NCBI RefSeq assembly: GCF_030272615.1
Contig: NC_081413.1
Location: 156,239,349 to 156,303,348 of the forward strand
Length of the DNA: 64,000 bases
Direction of reading: 5' to 3'
Origin: Cryptomeria japonica
Taxonomy: Eukaryota > Streptophyta > Pinopsida > Cupressales > Cupressaceae
A program made the translations under genes and the position numbers. The notes beneath the pieces were generated by a model, which did no database searches, had not been told where the DNA came from, and saw only the letters and a list, made by a program, of their open reading frames with translations. Each line of letters begins with the position of its first letter. Position 1 is the stretch's first letter. Shown in pieces: positions 27,074-36,329 of this stretch.

Positions 27074-27620
27074 ATACATTGTGTTGTATCAACCATCCTC
27101 TGCGAGCAATGTAAGATGGTATTGTAATCTTCTCAGGGAGAAGTGTAATTGTTAGCCATCCTCTGCGGGCAATGCAAGATGGTATTGTAATCTTCTCAGG
27201 GAGAAGTGTAATTGTTAACCATCCTCTGTAGGCAATGTAAGATGGTAGAAAAGATCCTCTCCACCCTCTATAGGCAATGTAAGGTGGATCCAGTATATGC
27301 TTGTGTGCGAGCTGGAAGACTATGTTATGTAGTTCCATTCCATGCTTGTGTGCAAAAAAAAAAAAAATGGAAGACTACAATATTCTGATTATGTCTATTC
27401 CATTTCTTGCTTGTGTGCAAGATGGAAGATTATGATGCTGCATTCTTCTTTGGGAGAAGACTGAGGTAAAGACAATGAATGATGGATATGCATGATCGAT
27501 GGCATGGAAAGACTCCATGATGTGCATGAATAATTATGTATGTATTCATGACTTGCAAGTGTGCATGTTAAAGGTTGAAGTCATCCTCCACAAGCATTAC
27601 AAGATGGATACTATGGGATA
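27072..27620 (+). repeat. Post-pol hairpin array of element A
   Basis: Starting at the pol stop are TGATACA/TGTATCA (27072-27091), three CCATC/GATGG hairpins (27093-27119, 27156-27182, 27219-27245), then a CCACC/GGTGG hairpin (27261-27287) with the same inner sequence. Two CTTCTC-AGG-GAGAAG hairpins lie between them (27129-27143 and 27192-27206). Further on come repeats of CTTGTGTGCAAG with CCAT/ATGG outer arms. The change from an A-T/U-A pair to C-G in the middle of the stem preserves pairing. Function unknown. Confidence 0.75.
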
Positions 27621-27647
27621 TGGTGCAAATAGGTGCAAAGAGGCACC

Positions 27648-27794
27648 ATTCAACTAAAGTATATTAGCACAGATGAACAGGTTGCAGTTATTCTTACCAA
27701 ACCCTTATCCAGAGTGAAGTTTGAATACTTCAGAGACAGACTTGGCATTGTGGAAAATGAAACCCTGGCTAAGAGGGAGTTTCAATCCCAGTGA
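27648..27794 (+). pseudogene. Copia pol tail, second copy in element A
   Basis: A clean 48-codon frame ending TGA at 27792 contains YISTDEQ, ILTKPLSRVKF and RLGIVENETLAKRE, the C-terminal end of Copia RNase H. It is closer to the tail of element B (54210-54330) than to the first tail of this same element, so it came from a different subfamily. It joins the preceding sequence abruptly after 27620. Confidence 0.85.
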
Positions 27795-28059
27795 CTCTAT
27801 CTACAGCGTTTTGATCAGTCTTTGCTTGTGTGCAAGAATGAAAAGTATCCAATCTATGCTTGTGTGCTAGATGGAAAATTATAATTATGTAAAGACTCAC
27901 TTGTGTATTACACTTTCTATGCTTGTGTGCTAGAACCATCCTATGCTCGTGTGCTAGGTGGAAGATGTAATTCTATGCTTGTGTGCTAGATCCATTCTAT
28001 GCTTGTGTGCTAGATGGAACTCTAAAGGTTCAGATTATGTATTCTCTTCTTCCCTAGTT
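27795..28059 (+). repeat. Second post-pol repeat array in element A
   Basis: About seven copies of a unit containing ATGCTTGTGTGCTAGATGGAA, with variations such as CTCGTGTGCTAG. It lies between the second pol tail and the polypurine tract, the same position as the hairpin arrays of the other Copia copies. Confidence 0.75.
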
Positions 28060-28068
28060 AAGAGGGAG
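28060..28068 (+). other. Polypurine tract of element A
   Basis: AAGAGGGAG immediately before the 3' LTR start. The same tract precedes the LTR of element B (56136-56144) and of element C (63987-63995). It primes plus-strand DNA synthesis. Confidence 0.85.
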
Positions 28069-28961
28069 TGTTGTTTATAACTAGGTAAGAGGGTTCGGAT
28101 TGCCCTAAGCCAACATCTGAACCCATATAGGATTGGGTCCTATCCCAAAAGGGTGACGTGCCCCCAAGACAGGACCAGCCCCATAACTCCACACCACATA
28201 TGTACCACGCCACACTAAATTAACTTGGCATCAAAATGCATATATTCTATCAAGGCCGACTTGGGGTTATATGGGTTAAATGCCCATATAAATAAAAATC
28301 AATTGCAAAACACAGAGTACACATTCATTTATTCATTTTGATCCTATGCGAAATATATGTCTGCCAGTTGCGAGTTAAGGAGGAAGAAATATATGTCTGC
28401 CATTGCAAGTTAAGGAGGAATAAACATATGTCTGCCATTGCAAGCTAAAGGAAGTATATTAGATCTGCCATCACAGCGAAATACCTCAGTTACATCAGTG
28501 AACTACCTCTGCCAATTAAAGTGTGAAATTCATTCATGTGAAGAGCGAACTGGTGTGAAGGAGGGCAAACTGAAGTTGCAGCCAATCAAAGAACAGACTT
28601 CACACATTACCAACCTAGTGTTTGGACCTGTTGCTGTTTGAAGGGTTAAAGGTGCAGATGTGACTCCTTGATGCTTGTGAAAGTGCAGTCTTGTAGAAGA
28701 CATTATCAAACACCTTCAAGTACTTGAGATAATTGTTGTAACCCTCATATGAACATAATTCATAATCAGATTTGAGGATCTTTTGGCTGGGTTTTTCCTC
28801 CTAGAAGGTTTTCCTAGGGTAACCTTGTCTTGTGTTTATTTGTTCCTTTCTTTGTTATGCTTAAGTCTGGAAAATAACAAACCTTTCATCTAATCAATTT
28901 AATTAGTAATTAAATTCTGATTTTCTGAGTTTAGATTAATCTGAAAGTGCTAAATTTAACA
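28069..28961 (+). repeat. 3' LTR of element A
   Basis: 893 bp, the same length as the 5' LTR and nearly identical to it. Followed by the ATAAA duplication. Confidence 0.93.
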
Positions 28962-28966
28962 ATAAA
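28962..28966. repeat. Target site duplication ATAAA (right) of element A
   Basis: Exact copy of 23943-23947. Confidence 0.85.
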
Positions 28967-29075
28967 TACATAGAATATCAATAAATGGCCATTGATTAAT
29001 CCATCAATGAAAAATATCTCTTTTTCAAGGGAAAAATGATAAACAGACTTAGAATGCAGCATGCCCTACTAAACA

Positions 29076-29930
29076 ATGATGACAATGCCAAGAAGGTCTT
29101 GGTGGATTGGAGCTTCCTCCCACCATTACACAGTGTTATTGGTGCCTGATATTTCTCCTGAAAATTTTGTTGAAGATGCTCCTCCTGCCACTAATGCGAA
29201 TGGTGAGATGGTTCGTTCGGAGCCAATCGGTGGTTCGGAGTTGTCAAATGTTGTTGGTTTTGCCCATGTTGCTGGTTTTGACAAGTGTGAGGGTGTTGTT
29301 CATGTGTCTAGGGAGGTTGTTGGAGCGGTCCCTGTGCATGTTGTTGTTTCCAGGGGTGTTTCTGATCCAAGTCCTGTTATCCCTGTTGGAGCTTCGTTGT
29401 TTGTTGGCTATCCCTCAGTTGTTGATTTTCCTGCATTAAATTTGTTGGAGTGGCAAGATAAGGTTGCTAAAGTTGAAGATGGTTGGATAACGGTTAAAGG
29501 TAACCAATTGAAGAGGCCCTTGCCTTCTTTTGACATGACCCTTTGATCCTACATGAAGGGTCCCAAAGGGAAATCCTAAGTGAGGGGGTTGTCTTAACCC
29601 TTGTGGGCAGCTGTGCTCTGTTTGTTTTGGGTTGCCTGTAGTTTCTCAGACAGCTTGTCTCTTTGGGATTTCTACCCTTTCTTTATCTGGTAGGCCTGTT
29701 GGTTTTCTCTGTCGATTCTTTTTAGCAACTTCATTTTGCTTTTGTTGGAAGTTGTAGAGTCAGTTGTGCTAGTTTTTTGGCTATGGCTTTCATTGTTAAT
29801 ATCTTTGTGCAGTCTACTTTGTTGGGTTCTAGATCCTGGTAAAATCTATTGGGTTTCGGGTCCCTTCAAAACCTGTTGTATGGGGTTTCTGGTCCCCTTA
29901 AAACTTGTTTTCCCTTATTCAAAAACATGC
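29076..29930 (+). mobile_element. Unidentified retroposon (possible LINE-derived, ORF plus 3' region)
   Basis: An open frame from 29076 to 29546 (156 codons, Val/Gly-rich, ending WITVKGNQLKRPLPSFD) is followed by a GT-rich non-coding part. A tail then contains two imperfect repeats, GGGTTTCGGGTCCCTTCAAAACC at 29850 and GGGTTTCTGGTCCCCTTAAAAC at about 29883, ending TTATTCAAAAAC. The tail is the same as the 67-bp insert in the LINE at 17785. The ORF resembles the low-complexity C-terminal half of a plant LINE ORF1, but I see no zinc knuckle or reverse transcriptase. No target duplication could be found, and the left edge is uncertain. Confidence 0.5.
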
Positions 29931-30440
29931 TAATTGAAAAACCTAGTCAAGGATTTGAAATGTTAGTCTTTTAGTCTTTTTCTAGTATTTCACGAGGATG
30001 TATCTCTACTCCTAGTCCCCTCATCCCCCAGAAGAGGAAGCAAGGACTTGGAGAGGATGTCCCTCTGATGTTGCCCACACCTCAAGGAAGTTTTGAGGAC
30101 ATCTCTCTCATTTGGGGACATCCTAGACATCCTTGAGATGTTCAAGAGACTCGCATAAGTCCCTTAACTATCCCAAGGACTTCCAAGCATCCCCAACATC
30201 AAAACAAATTGAAAGTTCTTTTTTTTAATCATTTTAATTAAATTGTATGCCACTAACCCTAACCCTAATGGTCTATGGGCCCCACCCAAACCCTAAATAC
30301 ATACACACAAAAAATGTATAATAGGCATCTAAACCTCATTCCAAATCACTCCCAAGTTTCAACAACAAAATTGAAAGTTGCAACAAGATGCTACAAGAGT
30401 GCAAGTAGGGGAATTAGCATTGAGCAATGATAGTGAAGAG
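29931..30440. other. Intergenic, nothing recognised
   Basis: A GGACATCC-rich stretch at 29990-30130 and a short CTAACCCTAACCCTAA run near 30254 are seen, with no gene. Confidence 0.4.
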
Positions 30441-30745
30441 GTACCTTTCACTTAGATCTCTTTGGTTAAGGAAAAATTTCAGACTATTATGATCAATCTT
30501 GACCAAAAACTAGTTACAAACCAGGTATTGCCTAAATTTAGTTAAGGCATACATTATGGCCAGCATTTCCTTGTCATAAATTGAAAACTTACACTCAACA
30601 TTAAGATTTCTACTCTCAAAAGTTATAGGGTGCTTATTTTGCATCAAGACAGTTTTTATCCCTTCATCGAATGCATCACATTCCATAACAAAAGGTAGTG
30701 AAAAATCTGGAATAGCTAGGACTAGACATGAACTCACAACCACTT
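30441..30745 (-). pseudogene. gypsy RNase H, truncated
   Basis: The frame reads VLAIPDFSLPFVMECDAFDEGI, then HPITFESRNLN, YDKEMLAIMYAL and KFRQYLV, the Ty3/gypsy RNase H signature (first catalytic Asp in ECDA, Glu in KEML). An in-frame stop follows the QYLVCN segment. The continuation DHNSLKFFLNQRDLSER runs to 30441, where similarity ends abruptly. Confidence 0.85.
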
Positions 30746-30827
30746 TGAGCTCATCAAAAGTTTATTCAGCGGATGGAGTCCATATGAATGCTCCTTTCTT
30801 AGTTAGATTTGTCAACGGTGAAACAAG

Positions 30828-31642
30828 CTAGGAAAAAACACTTACAACCCTCCTATAGTAGTTGCATAACCCAACAAACCCCCTTAACTGTGTTAGATTA
30901 CTTGGTCTTGGCCACTCTTGAATGGCCTTGATTTTCTCTTCATCAACGCTTACTCCATGTTCACTGATTTTGAACCCCAAATAAAAGATTTCTTGCAACC
31001 CAAACTTACACTTGGATGATTTGGCATAAAAAGATTGGTGTTCTAAAATATTCAACACCTCACCCAAATGTTTTAAGTGTTTCTCCCAATTTTTACTATA
31101 AACCAAGATATCATCAAAGAAAACCAAAACAAACTTCCTTAATTGAAGGGTAAATACCTGATTCATACATGACTGGAACGTTGTTGGAGCATTGGTTAAC
31201 TCGAAGAACATCACCAAAAATTCATAGTGCCCATAATGACACCAAAATGTTGTCATGTGTACATACTCCTCTCGAACCTTGATTTGCACAAATCAATTTT
31301 GGAAAAATACTTAGCTCCATGTAACTCATCAATCAATTTATCAATTCGAGGTACTAGATAACGGTTCCCAATGGTCCTCTTATTGAGAGTTCGGTAATCA
31401 ATATAGATTCTCATAGTTTCGTCTTTCTTCTTAAACAGCACTACAGAAGAAGCAAATGGGCTGGAACTAGGTCTTATATGCCCCATTTCAAGCAATTCCT
31501 TGATGGCCTTCTCAATTTCTTCTTTATATACCTTTGGATGTCGATATGAAGTAATCATAGCCGATTTTGCCCCTTTTTCAAGTTCAATAATGTGTTTTAA
31601 TCCTCTATTAGGGGGCAGACCCGGGGGTACATCCTTGAACAC
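30828..31642 (-). pseudogene. gypsy reverse transcriptase, frameshifted
   Basis: The upstream half (31642-31253) carries [21 protein letters not shown] and YRTLNKRTI, and ends at KIDL. The frame then shifts near 31275. The downstream half (31289-30828) carries FELTNAPTTFQ, the catalytic FFDDILVYS, then LGFKIS and LRGFVGLCNYYR. Both halves are in the right order, so this is one RT gene with a small indel just after the first catalytic Asp. Confidence 0.9.
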
Positions 31643-31929
31643 CTTGTCATGCTTGTCTAAAATAGACTGAATCTATTTATTGACAACTCCTTCCTTAGTG
31701 GCACTTGTATTGGTGATGAGGCATTCTGTTGCCCATGCTACTTTCTTTTTTTCGAAAAACCCTTTCCATCCTTTCAGCTAATATTTTCATGGTTCTTTTG
31801 TTGGCTAGCCCATATGATACTACCCTTCTTCCATTATGTTGGAAAGAGATCTACATCTTATGATAGCTAGTCTCATATTTGTCAATTAAATGCAACCACT
31901 ACCATCCTAGAACCACTTCCATGTCCATG

Positions 31930-32319
31930 TCAAGATAACTTCATTCGAGGTACCTTTTGCGTGCAAGAAAGAGTGGTTCCACTAGCTACCTTTACTTCAA
32001 ACCCCTCAATTGGAACCGTATTCAACCCAAGTCTTTCCACTTCTTCTTTATTGACATAGGTATAGGTGGCTCCACAATCAATTAGGATGATAATTTGTTG
32101 TCCTTTCAAGACTCCTTTAATGTGAAATGCACTATAGTGTGGTTCTCCAATAAGAGTTGCAAGAGTGCCTCCCTCAGCCTCGACTTTAATTGTTTCAGCT
32201 TCAGAATCAGCCCCTTCACTTTTTGTGTCATTATCTAAAATCGCCTCAATGTAATGCACCTGACCCTTTCCTAAACAACGATGCCCAAGCTGCCATGATT
32301 CCTTACATGTGAAACACAA
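31930..32319 (-). pseudogene. gypsy zinc knuckle and aspartic protease
   Basis: CFTCKESWQLGHRC gives the CX2CX7HXC knuckle usual in plant gypsy elements. About 70 residues later, IDCGATYTYVN is the protease active site. The usual D-S/T-G triad appears as D-C-G here, which would probably weaken or abolish catalysis. The frame stops at 31930, before RT, so gag-PR and RT are now in separate open pieces. Confidence 0.85.
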
Positions 32320-32329
32320 CTTCGTTCTT

Positions 32330-33383
32330 CTTAAATCATTCCTACTAATATCTAATTGCTAGGATTTTGTTATAGGCAACTTGGGAAGTATTGAACTCTT
32401 TTGAAATGGATTTTTGGACTGAATAAGTAGGTTTGTCTTCCTACTAATAAAACTATCCCGAGCCACTAAATCTTGTAAGTTTAGAGCTATTGTGATGGCT
32501 TCTTGGAAACTCATAGGATTCAAAGCTTTGAGTAACCCTCTAAGTGGTTCAAATAAGTCCTCTGCAAAGAGTACTATCAACCTCCTATTTGTCACATTAG
32601 GTACCATTATAGCAAGTTTTCGAAATTTATACAGAGTCCTCCAATTTACCTTCTTGCTTCAATTGGACCAAATTCCTAAAATGCACTTTTGGGTTTGTCC
32701 TATCAAATCCATCGATTAGCCTCTAACTGAATTTTGTTATGGTGGAAATTGAATCATGTCCTTGAGTCACAAGTACATGGTACCACCATTCATGGGCTAT
32801 TTCGTCTAGATATAGGGTAGCAAACTTGATGGCCTCTTCTTATGTCATTGGGTTTAAGGAGTAGTAAGTATCTAGCTTTTGCAACCATGTATTGGCTGTG
32901 GTGTTGCTTGTTCCATCGAAGTTGGGTATGGTGATCTTTCCTAGATGATGTTGAATGTCTTTCCTTTCATCAAACCCTTTCCTCCTATGTCCAATTTTTT
33001 GACTTTAGACTACAATACTTAGAATACGACATGTTATCCCTGACTGCCTCACTTAAGGTCTTGTACTCAGCTAACAAGCAATCCATTTCCTCAATCTGAT
33101 TTGGTTGGCCCTCACCGACTTCTTCATTTGTCAAAAATCTAGCTCTAAATGTTTTAATTGAGTTCTTCTCACTATCAAAATTGTTTCCTTCATCATGAGC
33201 AATAGATCTCCCTTTATTGGCAATGCTTCCTTCACTCCTATCACCAGTAGGTTTTTCACTTCCATGATCTTGCTTGAGCCCTTTCAACAACTTGGCTACC
33301 TCTTTTAGTGTCTCAGACACATTGAGATGCAATTCCTCATATCTTTTAAAGAAAGCCTTGGTTTCTTCATGAGTATCACTCAT
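32330..33383 (-). pseudogene. gypsy gag, broken
   Basis: The start ATG at 33383 gives an N-terminal acidic and coiled-coil-like stretch (ELHLNVSETLKEVAKLLKGL), 33383-32985. The capsid part is in other frames; the piece at 32607-32359 contains LFAEDLFEPLRGLLKALNP and EAITIALNLQD, typical of the retrotransposon gag domain end. Several indels separate the pieces. Confidence 0.8.
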
Positions 33384-33466
33384 GTTGCTCCCCTTCCTTT
33401 TCTCTCGTTGTTGGTACCTCTGCTATTTGTCACTCATCAACAATCCCACAGTTGGTAGGACTAAAA

Positions 33467-33477
33467 CTCTAATACCA
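33467..33477 (-). other. Primer-binding site of the gypsy fragment
   Basis: On the minus strand, TGGTATTAGAG lies a few bases after the LTR end. It is one substitution from TGGTATCAGAG (tRNA-Met). Confidence 0.75.
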
Positions 33478-33483
33478 CTAAAA

Positions 33484-34100
33484 TGTTCTAAGTTGTAAAT
33501 ATGTAATTAAATTATAACAAACAGTGATCCTCAATATCAAACTTAGGATACATCCAAAGAACAATATGTCTTCCCAGAAATTTGCAAAGTTTCAACACGT
33601 CAAACATTGTTAAAAACAAACCATCCGATCAAATTCAAAACATCATTACAAAACGATCTTAGATTTATCTATTTTTATATAGGAATGTAATGATATTTCC
33701 TACATATAGTGCATGTAAGGATTACCAGTGCTTGCTTGTCAAAATGCCCTTATTGTTGGAACCAATCATAAGTGTTGTCCGTCAAAGACACGGCAAGAAT
33801 GATCGTCCTATCTCCACACTGATGTTGTGTTTCGAAGACTATGTTTTTGAATTGATGTTGCGATTTGGGTGCTATCGTTCTTGCCCGTATGAAGACTCCA
33901 CCTTATCATGTATGGCCTAGAAGGAATCACGATAGCACTTGTGTTGGGAGGCGCAAGTGTTACAACCACGAAATATCTATATCACTGATTACTGACACAA
34001 TTGGATTGTCTTCCAGTGTCGACTATTTGCTACAGCCACTTGGTAATTCAGCCACACGACCTCGTCTATTTAATGCCTATGTAGGATGCCAAAGACCATG
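33484..34100 (-). repeat. 5' LTR of the gypsy fragment (left edge sure, right edge not)
   Basis: The LTR end TTAGAACA abuts the primer-binding site. A TATA-like CCTATATAAAAATAG on the minus strand lies at about 33672-33686, about 190 bases from the LTR end. A perfect 10-bp inverted repeat (33869-33878 and 33929-33938) lies in the putative U3. No partner LTR is in the window. Confidence 0.6.
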
Positions 34101-34529
34101 AGAATTGATTAGAAACTTGTTTAATGCTTAGACTGTGAAAAGGGAGAGAGCGGGGGTATCATCCCACCTCACCAAACTACGTGAATGAACGTTCCCGCAA
34201 TCCACATTGTGCACCACACTTTAGTTCCAAATCCATGCATGCCATCTACAACAACCTTCTCCAAATAAATAGCTAGTTGTGTCGTTTTAGGGGTAACCAA
34301 CCAAAAGTCGGCTAGAAACAAAATTAAAGAGTCTACCTAAGAGGCCACCAATGTGAAATTTAAGAATAATATTTAATAAAAAATTCACTTATTTAAAATA
34401 CTAATTAAAAATAACAAAAATAAAAAAGGTGTTAAACAACATCGCCAAATAGGCCTACTGGCCTTATTTCCCTAGGTTCAACACATGCACTGTCTCATCA
34501 TGGGCCCCTTTCCTCTTCTTTCCTTGAGA
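34101..34529. other. No gene recognised
   Basis: A short AT-rich stretch between two retroelement remnants. Confidence 0.4.
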
Positions 34530-36267
34530 TTGTGAACTCTCGAGAGCATCTCTTTCTCTACTATTGACTCCCTTCTTCTTGTGTATTTACTTCATTTTCT
34601 GTGATTTCATCTTCGAATTCCTCGGAATATTCATATTTTGAAGATAATGATTCTTCTTTGTCCATCAATTCATAAGTTACAAAGATGTGTTTCTCTCTTG
34701 GATGCTCCATCTCTTAGTGCTTTCTATCATTGGCTGATCAATTATCTTTGGTTGAGTAATCTCCAGAACAGACCAATCTAATGAAGGAAGAGGTATGACT
34801 TTCTCCTTGTCAAAATGTTGTAATATAGCTTTATCATCTTCATCAAGCCGATCGGGCACATACAATACTTTTGTAAGTCTGATCAATTCAAGTGATAGCC
34901 TTGAATACAACTTCTTTCTTATCTCATAGTCATCAGTTGCATTGGCCCAATGATCTTCAATGAGCATGAGATGAGGGAATGTCTCTCCATCTACTATCTT
35001 GATGTTGTGGTAAGGATCAAAATTACTTCTAGCAATGTGTGTCTTGAGATTATAATATTGCAGCTCCTCTTTAGATCCTTGTGTTGCTTCCAAGGTAGAA
35101 CATGTCTCAATGGACTTTCTTATCATGGTGGGGAAAGGCATTCTTGCCTCCTTTTCTTCTGAATCTTACCATACTCCAACAATTGCCTTGACAAATCTAG
35201 TAGCACAATCCTATCCATAGGATGCCTTGGAAGATGATATGCATATGATGAATATCCTTGTATCCTTAGATAATAAATTTACGGAATTGAATAAACCATG
35301 AACCATACTTTTTGATAAGATTTATAGCCTCCTTAGATAACCTCATATGAATGCCTCCTTGTAACATTCTCACAATATGCATCATGAAGGCACCATTCAC
35401 TCTCTTGTAGTGAGCAATGTTGTGCAAATGTAATTGAGGATACATGTCACATACCAACATTTGTCCTTCAGCATGTCCAACTAGTGCTCTACAAGTTAGT
35501 CCTTTATATTTGCAATATCTAGCTAGGATATATACCACATATGAGCTCATATAAAGTCTTTGACTGCTCTATGTCTATCCATTCTGGTTGTCACTCACTA
35601 ACTTTGCTCAATTGATGATCTTGGCTCCCTTTGCAACCTCTCCGATGTAATACCACATCCAAAGTTCATACGAAGAAGCTTGGGGTGATCCCATGACTTG
35701 GTTCAACATCATGACCAATTCTCCAAATCCTTCCTTGAAGTCAGATTTGAGAAGCTTCTTTGGTAACCTCTTATGGTGATGTCCAGGCTCTTTGATCCAC
35801 TCATTGTTGATGATCTCAGCACATTTTTCAGGCTTACTATCATATAATGCTAAGGCATCCTTCTTGCTCTAGTAAACCATGGAGTCATATATAGGAAGAT
35901 CAAATACTTCTACTATTGCTACCTCTGTAAAGTAAGCTAACACTTTACCATCGGGTGCCACAATTTGGCTTTGTTCTGAGTTGTAGTGCTTGGCACACTC
36001 TATAATCAACTCGCAACATGAACTGCGGGGGGGAAGCCAGCAATATGAGAGATGACATTCTGTATCATCTTTCTTGCCATCTTGGAAGTATTGTACTTCC
36101 CTTTCCCAAACACTTGAATCTCAAAAGTCATTGATGTCAATGTGACCAAGGATGGTGTCACCAACTTTTTGCCATTTCGAGGAGAGCTTGGATTCCAAGA
36201 GTACTCCTCTGCACTCATCCTTCATTTGCACCTGCCTTTTGTTACCTCCAGTCCTTGTTCCCGACAT
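34530..36267 (-). pseudogene. Decayed gag-like retroelement gene, family not certain
   Basis: A nearly continuous minus-strand reading can be followed from ATG at 36267 to about 34530 with a few stops and indels. It passes through FEIQVFGKGKY, AGFPPAVHVAS (36040), VAPDGKVLAYF (35965), KEGFGELVMMLNQVMG (35740), MSSYVVYILARYCKYKGL (35550), KKYGSWFIQF (35300) and LPRHPMDRIVLL (35220). It ends in an acidic then basic tail. I recall similar proteins from conifer retroelements, so gag of a Ty3-type element is my best reading, but no zinc knuckle is seen and a domain search is needed. A seven-G run at 36027-36033 lies close to one frame loss. Confidence 0.6.
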
Positions 36268-36319
36268 CTATCTACAAAACAAGTTACTTCCCGACATCTA
36301 TCTACAAAACAAGTTACTT
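36260..36319. repeat. 30-bp tandem duplication at the gag-like start
   Basis: Two identical 30-bp copies starting CCCGACATCTATC, 36260-36289 and 36290-36319. Each contains the reverse complement of the start ATG context, so the start codon of the gag-like gene was duplicated. Confidence 0.9.
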
Positions 36320-36329
36320 TGAATTACGA

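Larger units (their letters stand above)
23948..28961 (+). mobile_element. Copia-derived LTR retrotransposon A, non-autonomous
   Basis: Two LTRs of exactly 893 bp flank a 3228-bp interior. A perfect primer-binding site follows the 5' LTR, a polypurine tract precedes the 3' LTR, and an ATAAA duplication bounds the whole. The interior has no gag or pol open frame, only decayed RNase H tails at 26960-27073 and an open 48-codon pol tail at 27648-27794. Most of the interior matches element C (60362-63995) closely in non-coding sequence, so the two form one family. The LTRs differ from each other by only a few percent by eye, so this insertion is fairly recent although its coding region is long dead. 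Confidence 0.93.
30441..34100 (-). mobile_element. Ty3/gypsy retrotransposon fragment
   Basis: Read leftwards it holds a 5' LTR (from about 34100 to 33484), a primer-binding site (33477-33467), gag, protease, reverse transcriptase and the start of RNase H. It breaks off at about 30441 within RNase H (RDLSER). RNase H end, integrase and 3' LTR are absent from the window. The upstream end of the LTR is not defined. This gag-PR-RT-RH order is the Ty3/gypsy one; the remaining lineage cannot be set without integrase. Confidence 0.85.

Noticed and set aside
26973-27338. 121-codon minus-strand frame with repeated IARRGW and LPEKITIPS words
   Set aside because: The repeat is the antisense of the post-pol hairpin array of a Copia element, and the plus strand there is the known pol end.
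27795-28059. Regularly spaced repeats suggesting a CRISPR-like array
   Set aside because: Spacers are themselves repetitive, the context is a eukaryotic Copia element, and no cas genes exist.
28438-28641. 67-codon plus-strand frame in the 3' LTR of element A
   Set aside because: It lies in the R/U5 part of an LTR, and the other LTR copy lacks the same open frame.
30250-30270. Telomere-like CTAACCCTAACCCTAA
   Set aside because: Only about two repeat units, too short for an interstitial telomere.
33869-33938. Perfect 10-bp inverted repeat GTGCTATCGT/ACGATAGCAC as a MITE
   Set aside because: There is no TA or other target duplication next to the arms; it more likely belongs to the gypsy LTR U3.
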